Below are positions 15,127-22,599 of a DNA stretch of 35,152 nucleotides, in pieces (within the stretch, counting starts at the first letter, position 1; each line of letters opens with the position of its first letter). The notes beneath the pieces are model-generated. The model was not told the DNA's origin. It worked only from the letters and a program-made list of their open reading frames with translations, and made no database searches. Source of the DNA: Chloroflexota bacterium (GTDB lineage Bacteria; Chloroflexota; Chloroflexia; Chloroflexales; Roseiflexaceae). The stretch lies in contig JAUQOW010000018.1 in the NCBI GenBank assembly GCA_030550675.1, forward strand, positions 1 through 35,152, written 5' to 3'. The translations under genes and the position numbers were made by a program.

Positions 15127-15135
15127 AGTGTAGCA
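15127..15135 (-). promoter_or_regulatory. Extended -10 ahead of the oxidoreductase stump
   Basis: On the minus strand TGC-TACACT lies about 40 bases before the ATG at 15087. It probably drove the lost oxidoreductase and may now drive the Uma2 gene. Confidence 0.45.
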
Positions 15136-15190
15136 CAGGATGAGGAGAGGCCAAAAGCTGGCGTGTTACCGAACGAAAATGAAAAAAGTA

Positions 15191-15220
15191 TTGATTAAGA
15201 TGAAGGTCTTGATATATAAT
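15191..15220 (+). promoter_or_regulatory. Promoter of the AOR gene
   Basis: TTGATT (15191-15196), an 18-bp spacer and a perfect TATAAT (15215-15220). The transcript would carry a leader of about 110 bases before the AOR start codon. Confidence 0.65.
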
Positions 15221-15239
15221 CGTTCACACCCAAACATCG

Positions 15240-15333
15240 GGAGAGCGTGCATAACCTCGAGAAAAGCCTGCTCCGGTCAAAGGCGACTCTCCGCATTTCC
15301 TCGCAGCAGGCAGCAGTATTCAGAGAGGAGGAA
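15240..15333 (+). promoter_or_regulatory. Structured leader of the AOR gene, possible cofactor-responsive element
   Basis: GCCTGCT (15266-15272) pairs perfectly with AGCAGGC (15305-15311). GGAGAG (15240-15245) can pair with CTCTCC (15287-15292), and CCTC (15255-15258) can pair with GAGG in the ribosome site (15324-15331). These pairings partly exclude one another, which suits translational control. A molybdenum/tungsten-cofactor riboswitch is one idea, but I could not match its consensus. Confidence 0.35.
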
Positions 15334-15336
15334 CCC

Positions 15337-17166
15337 ATGGCACTGGGCGGGTACGCGAACCGGATTGCCCACGTGGATCTGACGGCCGGGACGGTGGAGT
15401 ATCGCGGCATTCCCGAGGATTGGGCGCGCAAGTACGTTGGCGCGCGCGGACTTGGAGTGCGTTACATGCTCGAGAACGGCCCACAGGTAGACCCCCTTTC
15501 TCCCGACAACCTGCTCTGCTTCATGAACGGACCTCTGACCGGCACGGAAGCGAATATGAGCGGGCGCATGGCCATCGTCACCAAGTCGCCACTGACCGGC
15601 ACCGTCACCGACAGTCACCATGGCGGTTGGTCAGCGGCGCGTCTGCGCTGGGCTGGCTTCGACGGCGTGCTGGTCAAGGGCAAAGCCAGCAGCCCGGTCT
15701 ACCTCTTCATTCAGGACGGCAAAGTTGAGATCCGCGACGCCTCGGAGGTCTGGGGGAAAGGCGTGCACGACACGGTGCGATTCTTCCGCGAGCGCTACGG
15801 TGAGAAGGACCTGAGCGTGATTGCCATCGGGCAGGCTGGCGAGAATCTGGTCCGGTTCGCCTGTTGGGTCAATGAGGATGATCGTGCGAGCGGACGCGGC
15901 GGCACCGGCTGCGTGGGCGGCAGCAAACTGCTCAAGGCAATTGTGATCAAGGCGCCGAAGAAGATGCCAAAAGCCGCTAACCTGGAGGCATGGAAGCCTG
16001 CCCACAAGCGCGCTCTGGCGACGATCATGGACGAGCGGAATATCACCAGCCCGCGCAAGGGCGGTCTCTCGGTGTATGGCACGAACGTGCTGATGAACAT
16101 CACCAGCGCGATGGGCGCCCTGCCGACGAAGAACAGCATGCTTACCTCGTTTGGTCCGAGCGCCGAGAAGATCAGCGGCGAGTATGTCAAAGAGCATATC
16201 CTGGTCGATGATCCGACGTGTCATGCGTGCCCCGTGGCCTGCAAGAAAGAGGTCGAGATCAAGGAGGGTCCCTGGAAAGGGCTGCGCATGGAGAGCCTCG
16301 AGTACGAGCCAGCCTGGTCGCTTGGCGCGAACTGTGGCAACGACGACGTCAACACCGTTGCGAAGCTGATTGACCTGTGCAACGACTATGGCATGGACGC
16401 TATTGAGACGGGGCATCCTATCTCGATCTACATGGAAGCCACTGAGCGTGGCTACACCAACGGCGATGGCGGTCTTGTCTGGGGCGATAGCATGGGGATG
16501 GTTGAACTGGTGCGCAAGATCGCCTTCCGTGAGGGGATTGGCAATGTCATGGCCGATGGCGCCGATGCGACCGCCAGGCACTTTGGTCATCCCGAGCTTG
16601 CGATGACGGTCAAGGGTCAGGGCGTCCCAGCCTACGATCCCCGTGGTCTCAAGGGTATGGGTGTTGCTTACGCCACCAGTAATCGCGGCGCATGCCACCT
16701 GCGCGCCTACACTCCTGCCGCAGAATTAGGCGTCACGCCTCTTGGCGCGCTCAAGGTTGATCCGCTTGCCTGGAAGGGCAAGGGGGAGCTGACAAAACTC
16801 TTCCAGGACCTCCACGCTTTCTCCGACAGCCTGGATCTGTGCAAGTTCAGCGCTTTTGCCGAAGGCGCCGAGGAGTATGCGGCTCAGTATGCAGCGATGG
16901 TCGGGGTGGAGTGTACGATTGAGGATGTGCTCAAGATTGGTGAACGCATCTATAATCTCGAGCGCTACTACAACAACCTTGCCGGCTTCCGTGAGGGCAG
17001 CGACTATCTGCCAGCGCGTTTTCTCAAGGAGCCGTCGACCATGCCCGGCTCGCAGGGACACGTCTGTGAGCTTGATGAGATGCTTGCCGAGTACTACGCT
17101 GCCCGTGGTTGGGTGAACGGCGTCGTCCCGGAGAGCAAGCTGCGCGAACTGGGTATTATTGAGTAG
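15337..17166 (+). CDS. Aldehyde:ferredoxin oxidoreductase, tungstopterin type
   Basis: 609 residues, the size of Pyrococcus AOR, with the same arrangement of [4Fe-4S] ligands. Cys295, Cys298 and Cys302 lie in CHACPVACKKE and Cys502 in SLDLCKFS; the Pyrococcus pattern is about 288, 291, 295, 494. N-terminal AOR domain features include YVGARGLGVRYMLE, NGPLTGTEANMSGRMAIVTKSPLTG, DSHHGGWSAARLRWAGFDGVLVKGKA and GRGGTGCVGGSKLLKAI. The pterin-binding C-terminal domain has MESLEYEPAWSLGANCGNDD and GMDAIETG. The enzyme oxidises aldehydes to acids with ferredoxin, normally with tungsten. Start chosen at ATG 15337 behind GAGGAGG. A MoaD-like gene follows and two moeA genes converge on it. It is cytoplasmic; its aldehyde is unknown. 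Confidence 0.93.
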   Translation: MALGGYANRIAHVDLTAGTVEYRGIPEDWARKYVGARGLGVRYMLENGPQVDPLSPDNLLCFMNGPLTGTEANMSGRMAIVTKSPLTGTVTDSHHGGWSAARLRWAGFDGVLVKGKASSPVYLFIQDGKVEIRDASEVWGKGVHDTVRFFRERYGEKDLSVIAIGQAGENLVRFACWVNEDDRASGRGGTGCVGGSKLLKAIVIKAPKKMPKAANLEAWKPAHKRALATIMDERNITSPRKGGLSVYGTNVLMNITSAMGALPTKNSMLTSFGPSAEKISGEYVKEHILVDDPTCHACPVACKKEVEIKEGPWKGLRMESLEYEPAWSLGANCGNDDVNTVAKLIDLCNDYGMDAIETGHPISIYMEATERGYTNGDGGLVWGDSMGMVELVRKIAFREGIGNVMADGADATARHFGHPELAMTVKGQGVPAYDPRGLKGMGVAYATSNRGACHLRAYTPAAELGVTPLGALKVDPLAWKGKGELTKLFQDLHAFSDSLDLCKFSAFAEGAEEYAAQYAAMVGVECTIEDVLKIGERIYNLERYYNNLAGFREGSDYLPARFLKEPSTMPGSQGHVCELDEMLAEYYAARGWVNGVVPESKLRELGIIE

Positions 17167-17183
17167 CAGGCAGTCGAAAAGAA

Positions 17184-17203
17184 GCGGGCGCTGCCGCGCC
17201 CGC
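17184..17203 (+). terminator. GC-rich hairpin after the AOR gene
   Basis: GCGGGCGC (17184-17191) and GCGCCCGC (17196-17203) form a perfect 8-bp stem with loop TGCC. Only a weak T-rich tail (CCTTATTG) follows, so it may attenuate rather than stop transcription into the MoaD gene. Confidence 0.5.
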
Positions 17204-17232
17204 CCCGCCTTATTGTATCAAGTGAAACGAAA

Positions 17233-17511
17233 ATGCAAGTGAATTTTTATGCAACCCTGCGCCCGATCGTTGGCAGTCGCACCGTGGAATTTGATCTCGG
17301 CGAGAATATCACGGTGAAACAACTGGTAGACGTTGTGGTGACGCGTTTTCCCCGACTGCGCGAGGAGCTGCTGAACGCCGACGGCAATCTCTACCCCCAC
17401 GTCCATGTGTTTGTCAACGGTCGTGATGCGCCGTACCTCCCAAACGGGGTTGAGACGCTCATCCAGCCGGGAGATACGATTGACATTTTTCCCGCCGTGG
17501 CAGGAGGGTAG
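17233..17511 (+). CDS. MoaD/ThiS-family sulfur carrier protein
   Basis: 92 residues with a ubiquitin-like beta-grasp layout. It opens MQVNFYATLRPIVGSRTVEF, has HVHVFVNGRDAPYL in the middle and ends PGDTIDIFPAVAGG. The C-terminal Gly-Gly is the site that is adenylated and thiocarboxylated. MoaD-type carriers donate sulfur for the dithiolene of molybdopterin, and a dedicated copy beside AOR suggests a role in the tungsten-pterin cofactor. It lies 66 bases after AOR on the same strand. The start has only a weak ribosome site. A ThiS-like role in other sulfur transfers is possible but less likely here. Confidence 0.88.
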   Translation: MQVNFYATLRPIVGSRTVEFDLGENITVKQLVDVVVTRFPRLREELLNADGNLYPHVHVFVNGRDAPYLPNGVETLIQPGDTIDIFPAVAGG

Positions 17512-17535
17512 GATCGATACACCCGGGGTGCGGCG

Positions 17536-19500
17536 TCAAACCTGCGTTTCTTCGCCCATCCGCTCCACACGATAGCCACCCAACGCTTCGACGGCGCTGC
17601 GATAGGCGGGATCGAAGAGCATCCGGCGCAGCGGCGCCAGCAACTCGCTCTCCCAGTGGCGACGCGGAATGGCGAGATCGTAGCATTCGCTAAAAAGAGG
17701 GACAAAAGTAAGCCCAAGCGCGTGCGCAGCCGCTCTGATCCCGAGACCCACATCGGCGCTGCCGCTTTGCACGGCGGCAGCGACCGCCATATGCGTGAAC
17801 TCCTCACGCTCATAGCCGCTAATGGTCCCTGGGTTGATCCCTTCCTGTCGCACATGGTAATCCAGCAGCACGCGCGTGCCCGAGCCGCGTTGCCGATTGA
17901 CAAAGCGCACGCCCGGTCGTGTAAGGTCACGCAGGCTGCTCAGGCCCAGCGGGTTGCCCGGCGCTACCAGAAAGCCCTGCTCGCGGTACGCCAGGTGAAC
18001 CAGCACGATCTCTTCGTCGGGCAACAGACGACGGACATACGATATGTTATACTCGCCCGTTTCCTCGTCGAGGAGATGGATGCCAGCGAGATGGGCGTCG
18101 CGGCGCTTGAGCGCCATCAGTCCTCCCAGGCTGCCCACATTGGCCGAACTGAGGCGTCGTCCTGCGCCAGCGCGTCGCAAATAGCTCGCCAGCAAGTCGA
18201 GGGCCAGGTCGTGGCTGCCGATAGCGACAATGGTGGACTCGATTTCGGTCTGATCGCGCAGGAGTTCGACAGCAACCTCAGCCCCGGCATGGAGACCTTC
18301 GGAGAAGCGGGGAATACGTGCAATCCCATCGGCGCGGACCAGTGACATCACCACGCCCGCTCCTCGCGCCAGCGGCGTGGCAATGAGACGCCCGTCCACC
18401 CGTCCCAGGGTGACGCGCACGAACTCGTCCTCACCTATTGGCGAGAGCAGCTTGCGGCTGATCGTGGCGGTCACCGCAGGTCGTGGCGGAGGGGTGAGAC
18501 CCTGAAGCCGGTACAGCAGGGGGCGGAGAAATAGTTCGGCCGTGAGCGCTGCCGACACGGGGTAGCCAGGCAGACCCAGGACTGGCTTTCCCGCCGCCAC
18601 GCCAAGGATCACCGGATGACCAGGACGAATGGCGACGCCATGAACGGCGACCTCGCCAAGTTCGCCGAGCACAGTCGCGGTATAGTCTTCGGCGCCGGCT
18701 GACGAACCGGCGTTGATCACAATCACCTCATGATCGGCAATCGCGCCTGCGACGGCGGCGCGCAGCAGGTCCTGCCGGTCAGGCACGGGGGGCAGGCGCG
18801 TGGCTACTCCGCCCCATTCTTCTACCATCCCGGCGAGAATCAGGGAATTGAACTCGATAATCTCGCCAGCGCGCAGGGTCTGTCCACTCGCCTCGCGGGC
18901 AGCAGCCGCCTCAGGCGTGACCAGCTCTGTGCCGGTAGGGATGATCGCCACCCGCGGGCGCCGCCGCACTCTCACGGTTGCGTGTCCGGCAGCCGCAATC
19001 GCGCCCAGGTCGACCGGACGCAAGGAGACGCCTTCAGGGATGACCAATTCCGTGGCGACGATGTCCTCACCCATTGGGCGCACGTGCTGCCAGGGCGCCA
19101 CGGCGGCGGTGATCGCCACAGTTGCGTCGCCAAGAGTCTGAACGTTCTCGGCCATCACCACTGCATCGGTGTTGGGCGGTAGAGGGTCGCCGGTGTCTAC
19201 CCAGATGGCCTGATCACCAAGCGTGAGCGTTAAGGGCGATGAATCGGTGGCGCCAGCCGTCGCAGCGGCGCGCACGGCAATGCCATCCATAGCGGCGGCA
19301 TGGTAGTGGGGCACTGAGCGCGCCGCCCATATCGGGACAGCGGTGATGCGGCCACGCGCCTCGGCAAGAGGAATAATCTCTTCGTCCATCAGTCGAAGAC
19401 CGCCAGCGCGTGCAAGAGCGGACTCGAACTGGACCAGGGCGTCTTCCAGGGCGCGGTCTTCGAGGTAGTAGCGTCGTCGTGACATAGAACTCTCTACCAT
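17536..19500 (-). CDS. MoeA fused to a periplasmic-binding-protein-like domain
   Basis: 654 residues. Residues about 10-405 are MoeA, which inserts molybdate or tungstate into adenylylated molybdopterin: AAAMDGIAVRAA with Asp72, VDTGDPLPPNTDAVVMAENV, PTGTELVTP, NAGSSAGAEDYTATVLGELG and HGVAIRPGHPVILG. Residues about 415-645 form a PBP-like domain like that of LysR effector and molybdate-binding proteins: TIVAIGSHDLALDLLASYLR, SSANVGSLGGLMALKRRDAHLAGIHLLD, VNRQRGSGTRVLLD and SADVGLGIRAAA. This fusion is known from archaea and some bacteria, and the domain may bind the oxyanion. The ATG lies three bases after the stop of the upstream moeA; a second ATG at 19485 is the alternative start. It converges with the MoaD gene. 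Confidence 0.9.
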   Translation of the reverse strand: MVESSMSRRRYYLEDRALEDALVQFESALARAGGLRLMDEEIIPLAEARGRITAVPIWAARSVPHYHAAAMDGIAVRAAATAGATDSSPLTLTLGDQAIWVDTGDPLPPNTDAVVMAENVQTLGDATVAITAAVAPWQHVRPMGEDIVATELVIPEGVSLRPVDLGAIAAAGHATVRVRRRPRVAIIPTGTELVTPEAAAAREASGQTLRAGEIIEFNSLILAGMVEEWGGVATRLPPVPDRQDLLRAAVAGAIADHEVIVINAGSSAGAEDYTATVLGELGEVAVHGVAIRPGHPVILGVAAGKPVLGLPGYPVSAALTAELFLRPLLYRLQGLTPPPRPAVTATISRKLLSPIGEDEFVRVTLGRVDGRLIATPLARGAGVVMSLVRADGIARIPRFSEGLHAGAEVAVELLRDQTEIESTIVAIGSHDLALDLLASYLRRAGAGRRLSSANVGSLGGLMALKRRDAHLAGIHLLDEETGEYNISYVRRLLPDEEIVLVHLAYREQGFLVAPGNPLGLSSLRDLTRPGVRFVNRQRGSGTRVLLDYHVRQEGINPGTISGYEREEFTHMAVAAAVQSGSADVGLGIRAAAHALGLTFVPLFSECYDLAIPRRHWESELLAPLRRMLFDPAYRSAVEALGGYRVERMGEETQV

Positions 19501-19503
19501 TGC

Positions 19504-20733
19504 TCAGAACAGTGTGACCTCAACTGGCGAACCAGCGTACAGTCCGCTCAGATCGAGGGGAACGCGCACCAAGCCGTCTGCGTGAACCAGGGTATAGATC
19601 AGATTTGACTTGCCGAAGACCGGATTGGCGTACAACACGCCGTCGCGTCGCTCCAGGCGCACTGGCACGAAATCTTCGCGGCCAGGCTTCGAGGCGATAT
19701 TGAGCGTCAGAACAGCCTGAACGGTCAACGGATCAGTCTCAGGAGCGCCCTGGAGATGACGCAGCGCCGGGGCGACAAAGAGACCAAAGGCAATGATTGC
19801 TGAGACGGGGTTGCCAGGCAACCCAAAAACTGGCCGCTTTCCGGCTGCAGCAATAATTGTAGGCTTGCCAGGGTGAATAGCCACGCCATGCACCAGCACT
19901 CCTGGCGCACCCAGCGACTCAATAATGCTGACAGTATAATCCCGTGTGCTCACCGAACTTCCAGCGGAGAGGACAAGGAGATCGGCGCTTTCCAGTGCAG
20001 AACGAGCCATCCGATCCAGGATCGCCGGATCGTCGGGGGCGATGCCGCAAAGAACAGGCTCGCCCCCGGCGCGCCGAACCAGCGCGGCGATGGTGTAACT
20101 GTTGATGTCGCGCACCTGCCCTGGCGCTACCTCAGCGTCGGCGGGAACAACCTCGTCGCCGGTGGCAAGGATGGCGACGCGCGGGCGGGCAACGACCGGA
20201 ACCTGCACAATGCCGACCCCTGCCAAACCTCCGAGATCCTGCGGACGGAGACGGTGACCGCGAGGAAAGAGCACATCACCTCGAGCGACATCCTCGCCGA
20301 CAGGAATGACATTTTCGCCGACGGCCACGGGGCGCACAACCTCTATCGCTGTCGGGTCAAGATACTGGGTATACTCAACCATGACAACGCTGTCACTGCC
20401 GGAGGGGAGCATACCTCCTGTGTGGATCAGCGCTGCCTGCCCGGGACCGACAGTGAATTTGGGCGCTCGTCCCATTGGCGTCTCGCCACAGATCGTGAGA
20501 TAGGCTGGAAGGCTCTCGCTGGCGCCGTAGGTGTCTGCAGCGCGCACGGCAAAGCCATCCACCGTGGAGCGCGGAAAGGCGGGCAGATCAACCGGTGAGC
20601 GTAACTCCTCAGCCAACACCCGGTCAAGTGCGTCGTGAAGCGGGATCAACTCGCGATGTGATAGTGGTGCGATGTGGGCGCGGAGGCGGGCATTCGCCTC
20701 GGCTACGGTCACAACCTGAAACAGCTCAGGCAT
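19504..20733 (-). CDS. moeA: Molybdopterin molybdenumtransferase MoeA
   Basis: 409 residues, the size of E. coli MoeA, with its four-domain order. It has FPRSTVDGFAVRAADTYG with Asp59, GQAALIHTGGMLPSGSDSVV, VARPRVAILATGDEVV, LSAGSSVSTRDYTVSIIESLG, HGVAIHPGKPTIIA and GLPGNPVSAIIAFGLFVAP. It catalyses metal insertion into MPT-AMP to give the active cofactor. The start ATG has AGGAG upstream. It is the first gene of a two-gene operon with the MoeA-PBP fusion. Two paralogues next to an AOR suggest that one handles tungstate and the other molybdate, as proposed for archaeal MoeA pairs; which does which is not visible. Confidence 0.93.
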   Translation of the reverse strand: MPELFQVVTVAEANARLRAHIAPLSHRELIPLHDALDRVLAEELRSPVDLPAFPRSTVDGFAVRAADTYGASESLPAYLTICGETPMGRAPKFTVGPGQAALIHTGGMLPSGSDSVVMVEYTQYLDPTAIEVVRPVAVGENVIPVGEDVARGDVLFPRGHRLRPQDLGGLAGVGIVQVPVVARPRVAILATGDEVVPADAEVAPGQVRDINSYTIAALVRRAGGEPVLCGIAPDDPAILDRMARSALESADLLVLSAGSSVSTRDYTVSIIESLGAPGVLVHGVAIHPGKPTIIAAAGKRPVFGLPGNPVSAIIAFGLFVAPALRHLQGAPETDPLTVQAVLTLNIASKPGREDFVPVRLERRDGVLYANPVFGKSNLIYTLVHADGLVRVPLDLSGLYAGSPVEVTLF

Positions 20734-20768
20734 AGGCGCTCCTGATCGTGTTGGGCTGCTTTTGCAGC

Positions 20769-20777
20769 ATTATACCA
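20769..20777 (-). promoter_or_regulatory. Extended -10 promoter of the moeA operon
   Basis: On the minus strand TGG-TATAAT lies about 36 bases ahead of the moeA start. A small inverted repeat (GCTGC, four bases, GCAGC) covers the expected transcript start. Confidence 0.6.
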
Positions 20778-20872
20778 TCTTGGAGGACAGGTGGCGGGTG
20801 CAAAAGTGACAGATCGCAGGTGTGAAGGTCGCAAAAGGCGCTACCCTACCCCTTAACCCCCAACCCCTGATA

Positions 20873-20926
20873 CCAGTTCTCAGTTCTCGGTTCTTGGTTC
20901 TCAGTTCTTGGTTCTCGGTTCTCGAA
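20873..20926 (-). repeat. GAACTGAGAACCAAG-type repeat, left array
   Basis: On the minus strand this stretch is built of degenerate GAGAACCAAGAAC and GAGAACTGAGAAC units. The same units occur in plus orientation at 25208-25298, so the two arrays are inverted around the amidohydrolase and FtsX genes. Confidence 0.8.
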
Positions 20927-20941
20927 GAAAATTCAGGTACC

Positions 20942-22591
20942 ATGATGGCATACGGTTCCTTATACAACCATCCAGCAACCATGATCCCAGACGCCATTCT
21001 CTCCGGCGCGACGATCTATCCTATCATCGCTGCGCCAGTCGCTCGCGGCGCCGTCGCAATCAGCGGCGACCGCATCCTCGCTGCAGGTCCGGCGGATGAC
21101 ATCGAGACGCTGGCAGGACCATCCACGCGTATCGTGCGTCTGCCGCCTGAATATGCTGTCATTCCGGCATTCCACGATTCGCACCAGCATCTGCTGAGTT
21201 ATGTGCGCAGCCGCACCCGTGTGGCGCTGTGGGATACCACGAGCATCGGCGCCGTGCTGGAACGGCTGCGCGCGGAGGCGGCGCGACGCCCGCCAGGAGA
21301 ATGGATCGTCGCCGTGGGGCACGACCAGGGGCGGCTGGCGGAGCGGCGCCATCCGGCGCTGGCGGAACTCGACGCCGCTGTTCCCGGTCATCCGCTCCTG
21401 ATCTACCGCGCGTGCAACCACGTGGCGCTGGCAAACTCGGCGGCGCTGGCGCGCGCGGGCATCGCCGCCGCCACGCCCGATCCGCCAGGCGGGCGGATCG
21501 AACGCCGCGAGGATGGAAGTCCGACCGGCGTGCTGCTCGAATCGGCAATGGCGCTGGCAGCGCGTGCGGTCGAAGCGCCAGCCATCGACTGGCGCGCCGG
21601 GGTGCGTGATGCGGCGCGTGAATATCACAAACGCGGGATTGTCGCGATTGGCGAGGCGGCGCTCGGTCATGTCGCCGGTTTGCACGACCTTGAGATTGTC
21701 AATGAAACGATTCGGGGCGGAGGCGCAGGGCTGCGCATGTACGTCCTGGCGTATGGCGCCGTTGCCGAAGCGATGCTCCAGGCGGCGGAAGCGGGCGAGC
21801 GGCAAGAGGCATGGCAGGACGATGCCTGGTTGCGCTTCGGGGCGATCAAGTATTTCGCCGATGGGACGCTTGGCGGCGGCACGGCGTGGCTCAGCGAAGG
21901 ATACGGCGACGAACCGGACAACTGCGGTTTTCCGCTCGTTTCAGCGGAAGAACTCGACGCACGGGTATTGCGTGCGCATCGCGCCGGTTTCCAGGCGGCG
22001 ATCCATGCCATCGGCGATGCCGCCGTCGCCATGGCGCTTGATTCGTATGAGCGTGCGCTTGCCGCATATCCGCGTTTTAATCATCGCCATCGTATCGAAC
22101 ATGTCGAAGTCGTGCATACCGGGTTGCCGGAACGCTTCGCGCGTTTGGGAGTCATTGCCGCCATTCAGTCCTGCTTCACCTATTGGGAAGAGGGGGATGT
22201 GACGCGGCTGGGTTCCGGGCTGACGCCGTGGGGTCATGCCTGGGGCGCCTTGCAGCGCGCCGGGGTGGCGCTCGCCAATGGGTCGGACAACCCGGTGTTG
22301 CCGGATTTTGCGCCGCTCCAGGGGATCGCAGCGGCGGTGACGCGCAGGGCGCACAATGGTCGCGTGATTGCCGCGCATCAGGCAATCGGTTTGATGGAGG
22401 CGCTACGTAGTTACACATGGGGCAGTGCGTATGCCGCCTTTGCCGAACATGAGCAGGGCGCGCTGGCGCCGGGCAGGTACGCCGATATTGCAGTGCTCGA
22501 TGGTGACCTGCTCAGCGTTGAACCTGAACGCCTGACAAATATTTCCGTTGTGCTGACGGTTGCCGGCGGAAAGATCGTCTATGAACGGTAG
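20942..22591 (+). CDS. Metal-dependent amidohydrolase, YtcJ-like
   Basis: 549 residues of the amidohydrolase superfamily, YtcJ/exoenzyme-regulatory-like group. Metal ligands and catalytic residues are in place: HDSHQHL (HxH near residue 80), AIKYFADGTLGGGTAWL (carboxylated Lys candidate), AIHAIGDAAV, HRIEHVEV and NGSDNPV (Asp). The composite beta domain gathers N- and C-terminal ends (AILSGATIYPI and ALAPGRYADIAVLDGDLL). These enzymes hydrolyse C-N bonds; the substrate cannot be read. The frame is open to 20822, but that part is made of the repeat array, so I chose the first ATG after it; MIPDAILSG at 20981 is an alternative. It ends nine bases before the FtsX gene and they may be co-transcribed. 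Confidence 0.87.
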   Translation: MMAYGSLYNHPATMIPDAILSGATIYPIIAAPVARGAVAISGDRILAAGPADDIETLAGPSTRIVRLPPEYAVIPAFHDSHQHLLSYVRSRTRVALWDTTSIGAVLERLRAEAARRPPGEWIVAVGHDQGRLAERRHPALAELDAAVPGHPLLIYRACNHVALANSAALARAGIAAATPDPPGGRIERREDGSPTGVLLESAMALAARAVEAPAIDWRAGVRDAAREYHKRGIVAIGEAALGHVAGLHDLEIVNETIRGGGAGLRMYVLAYGAVAEAMLQAAEAGERQEAWQDDAWLRFGAIKYFADGTLGGGTAWLSEGYGDEPDNCGFPLVSAEELDARVLRAHRAGFQAAIHAIGDAAVAMALDSYERALAAYPRFNHRHRIEHVEVVHTGLPERFARLGVIAAIQSCFTYWEEGDVTRLGSGLTPWGHAWGALQRAGVALANGSDNPVLPDFAPLQGIAAAVTRRAHNGRVIAAHQAIGLMEALRSYTWGSAYAAFAEHEQGALAPGRYADIAVLDGDLLSVEPERLTNISVVLTVAGGKIVYER

Positions 22592-22599
22592 AGCATCAT

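Noticed and set aside
15631-16698. 355-codon open frame on the minus strand
   Set aside because: Antisense to AOR, whose cysteine motifs and length fix the plus strand as coding.
20822-20941. 40-residue N-terminal extension of the amidohydrolase
   Set aside because: The peptide is a direct translation of the repeat array and precedes the family's first strand.
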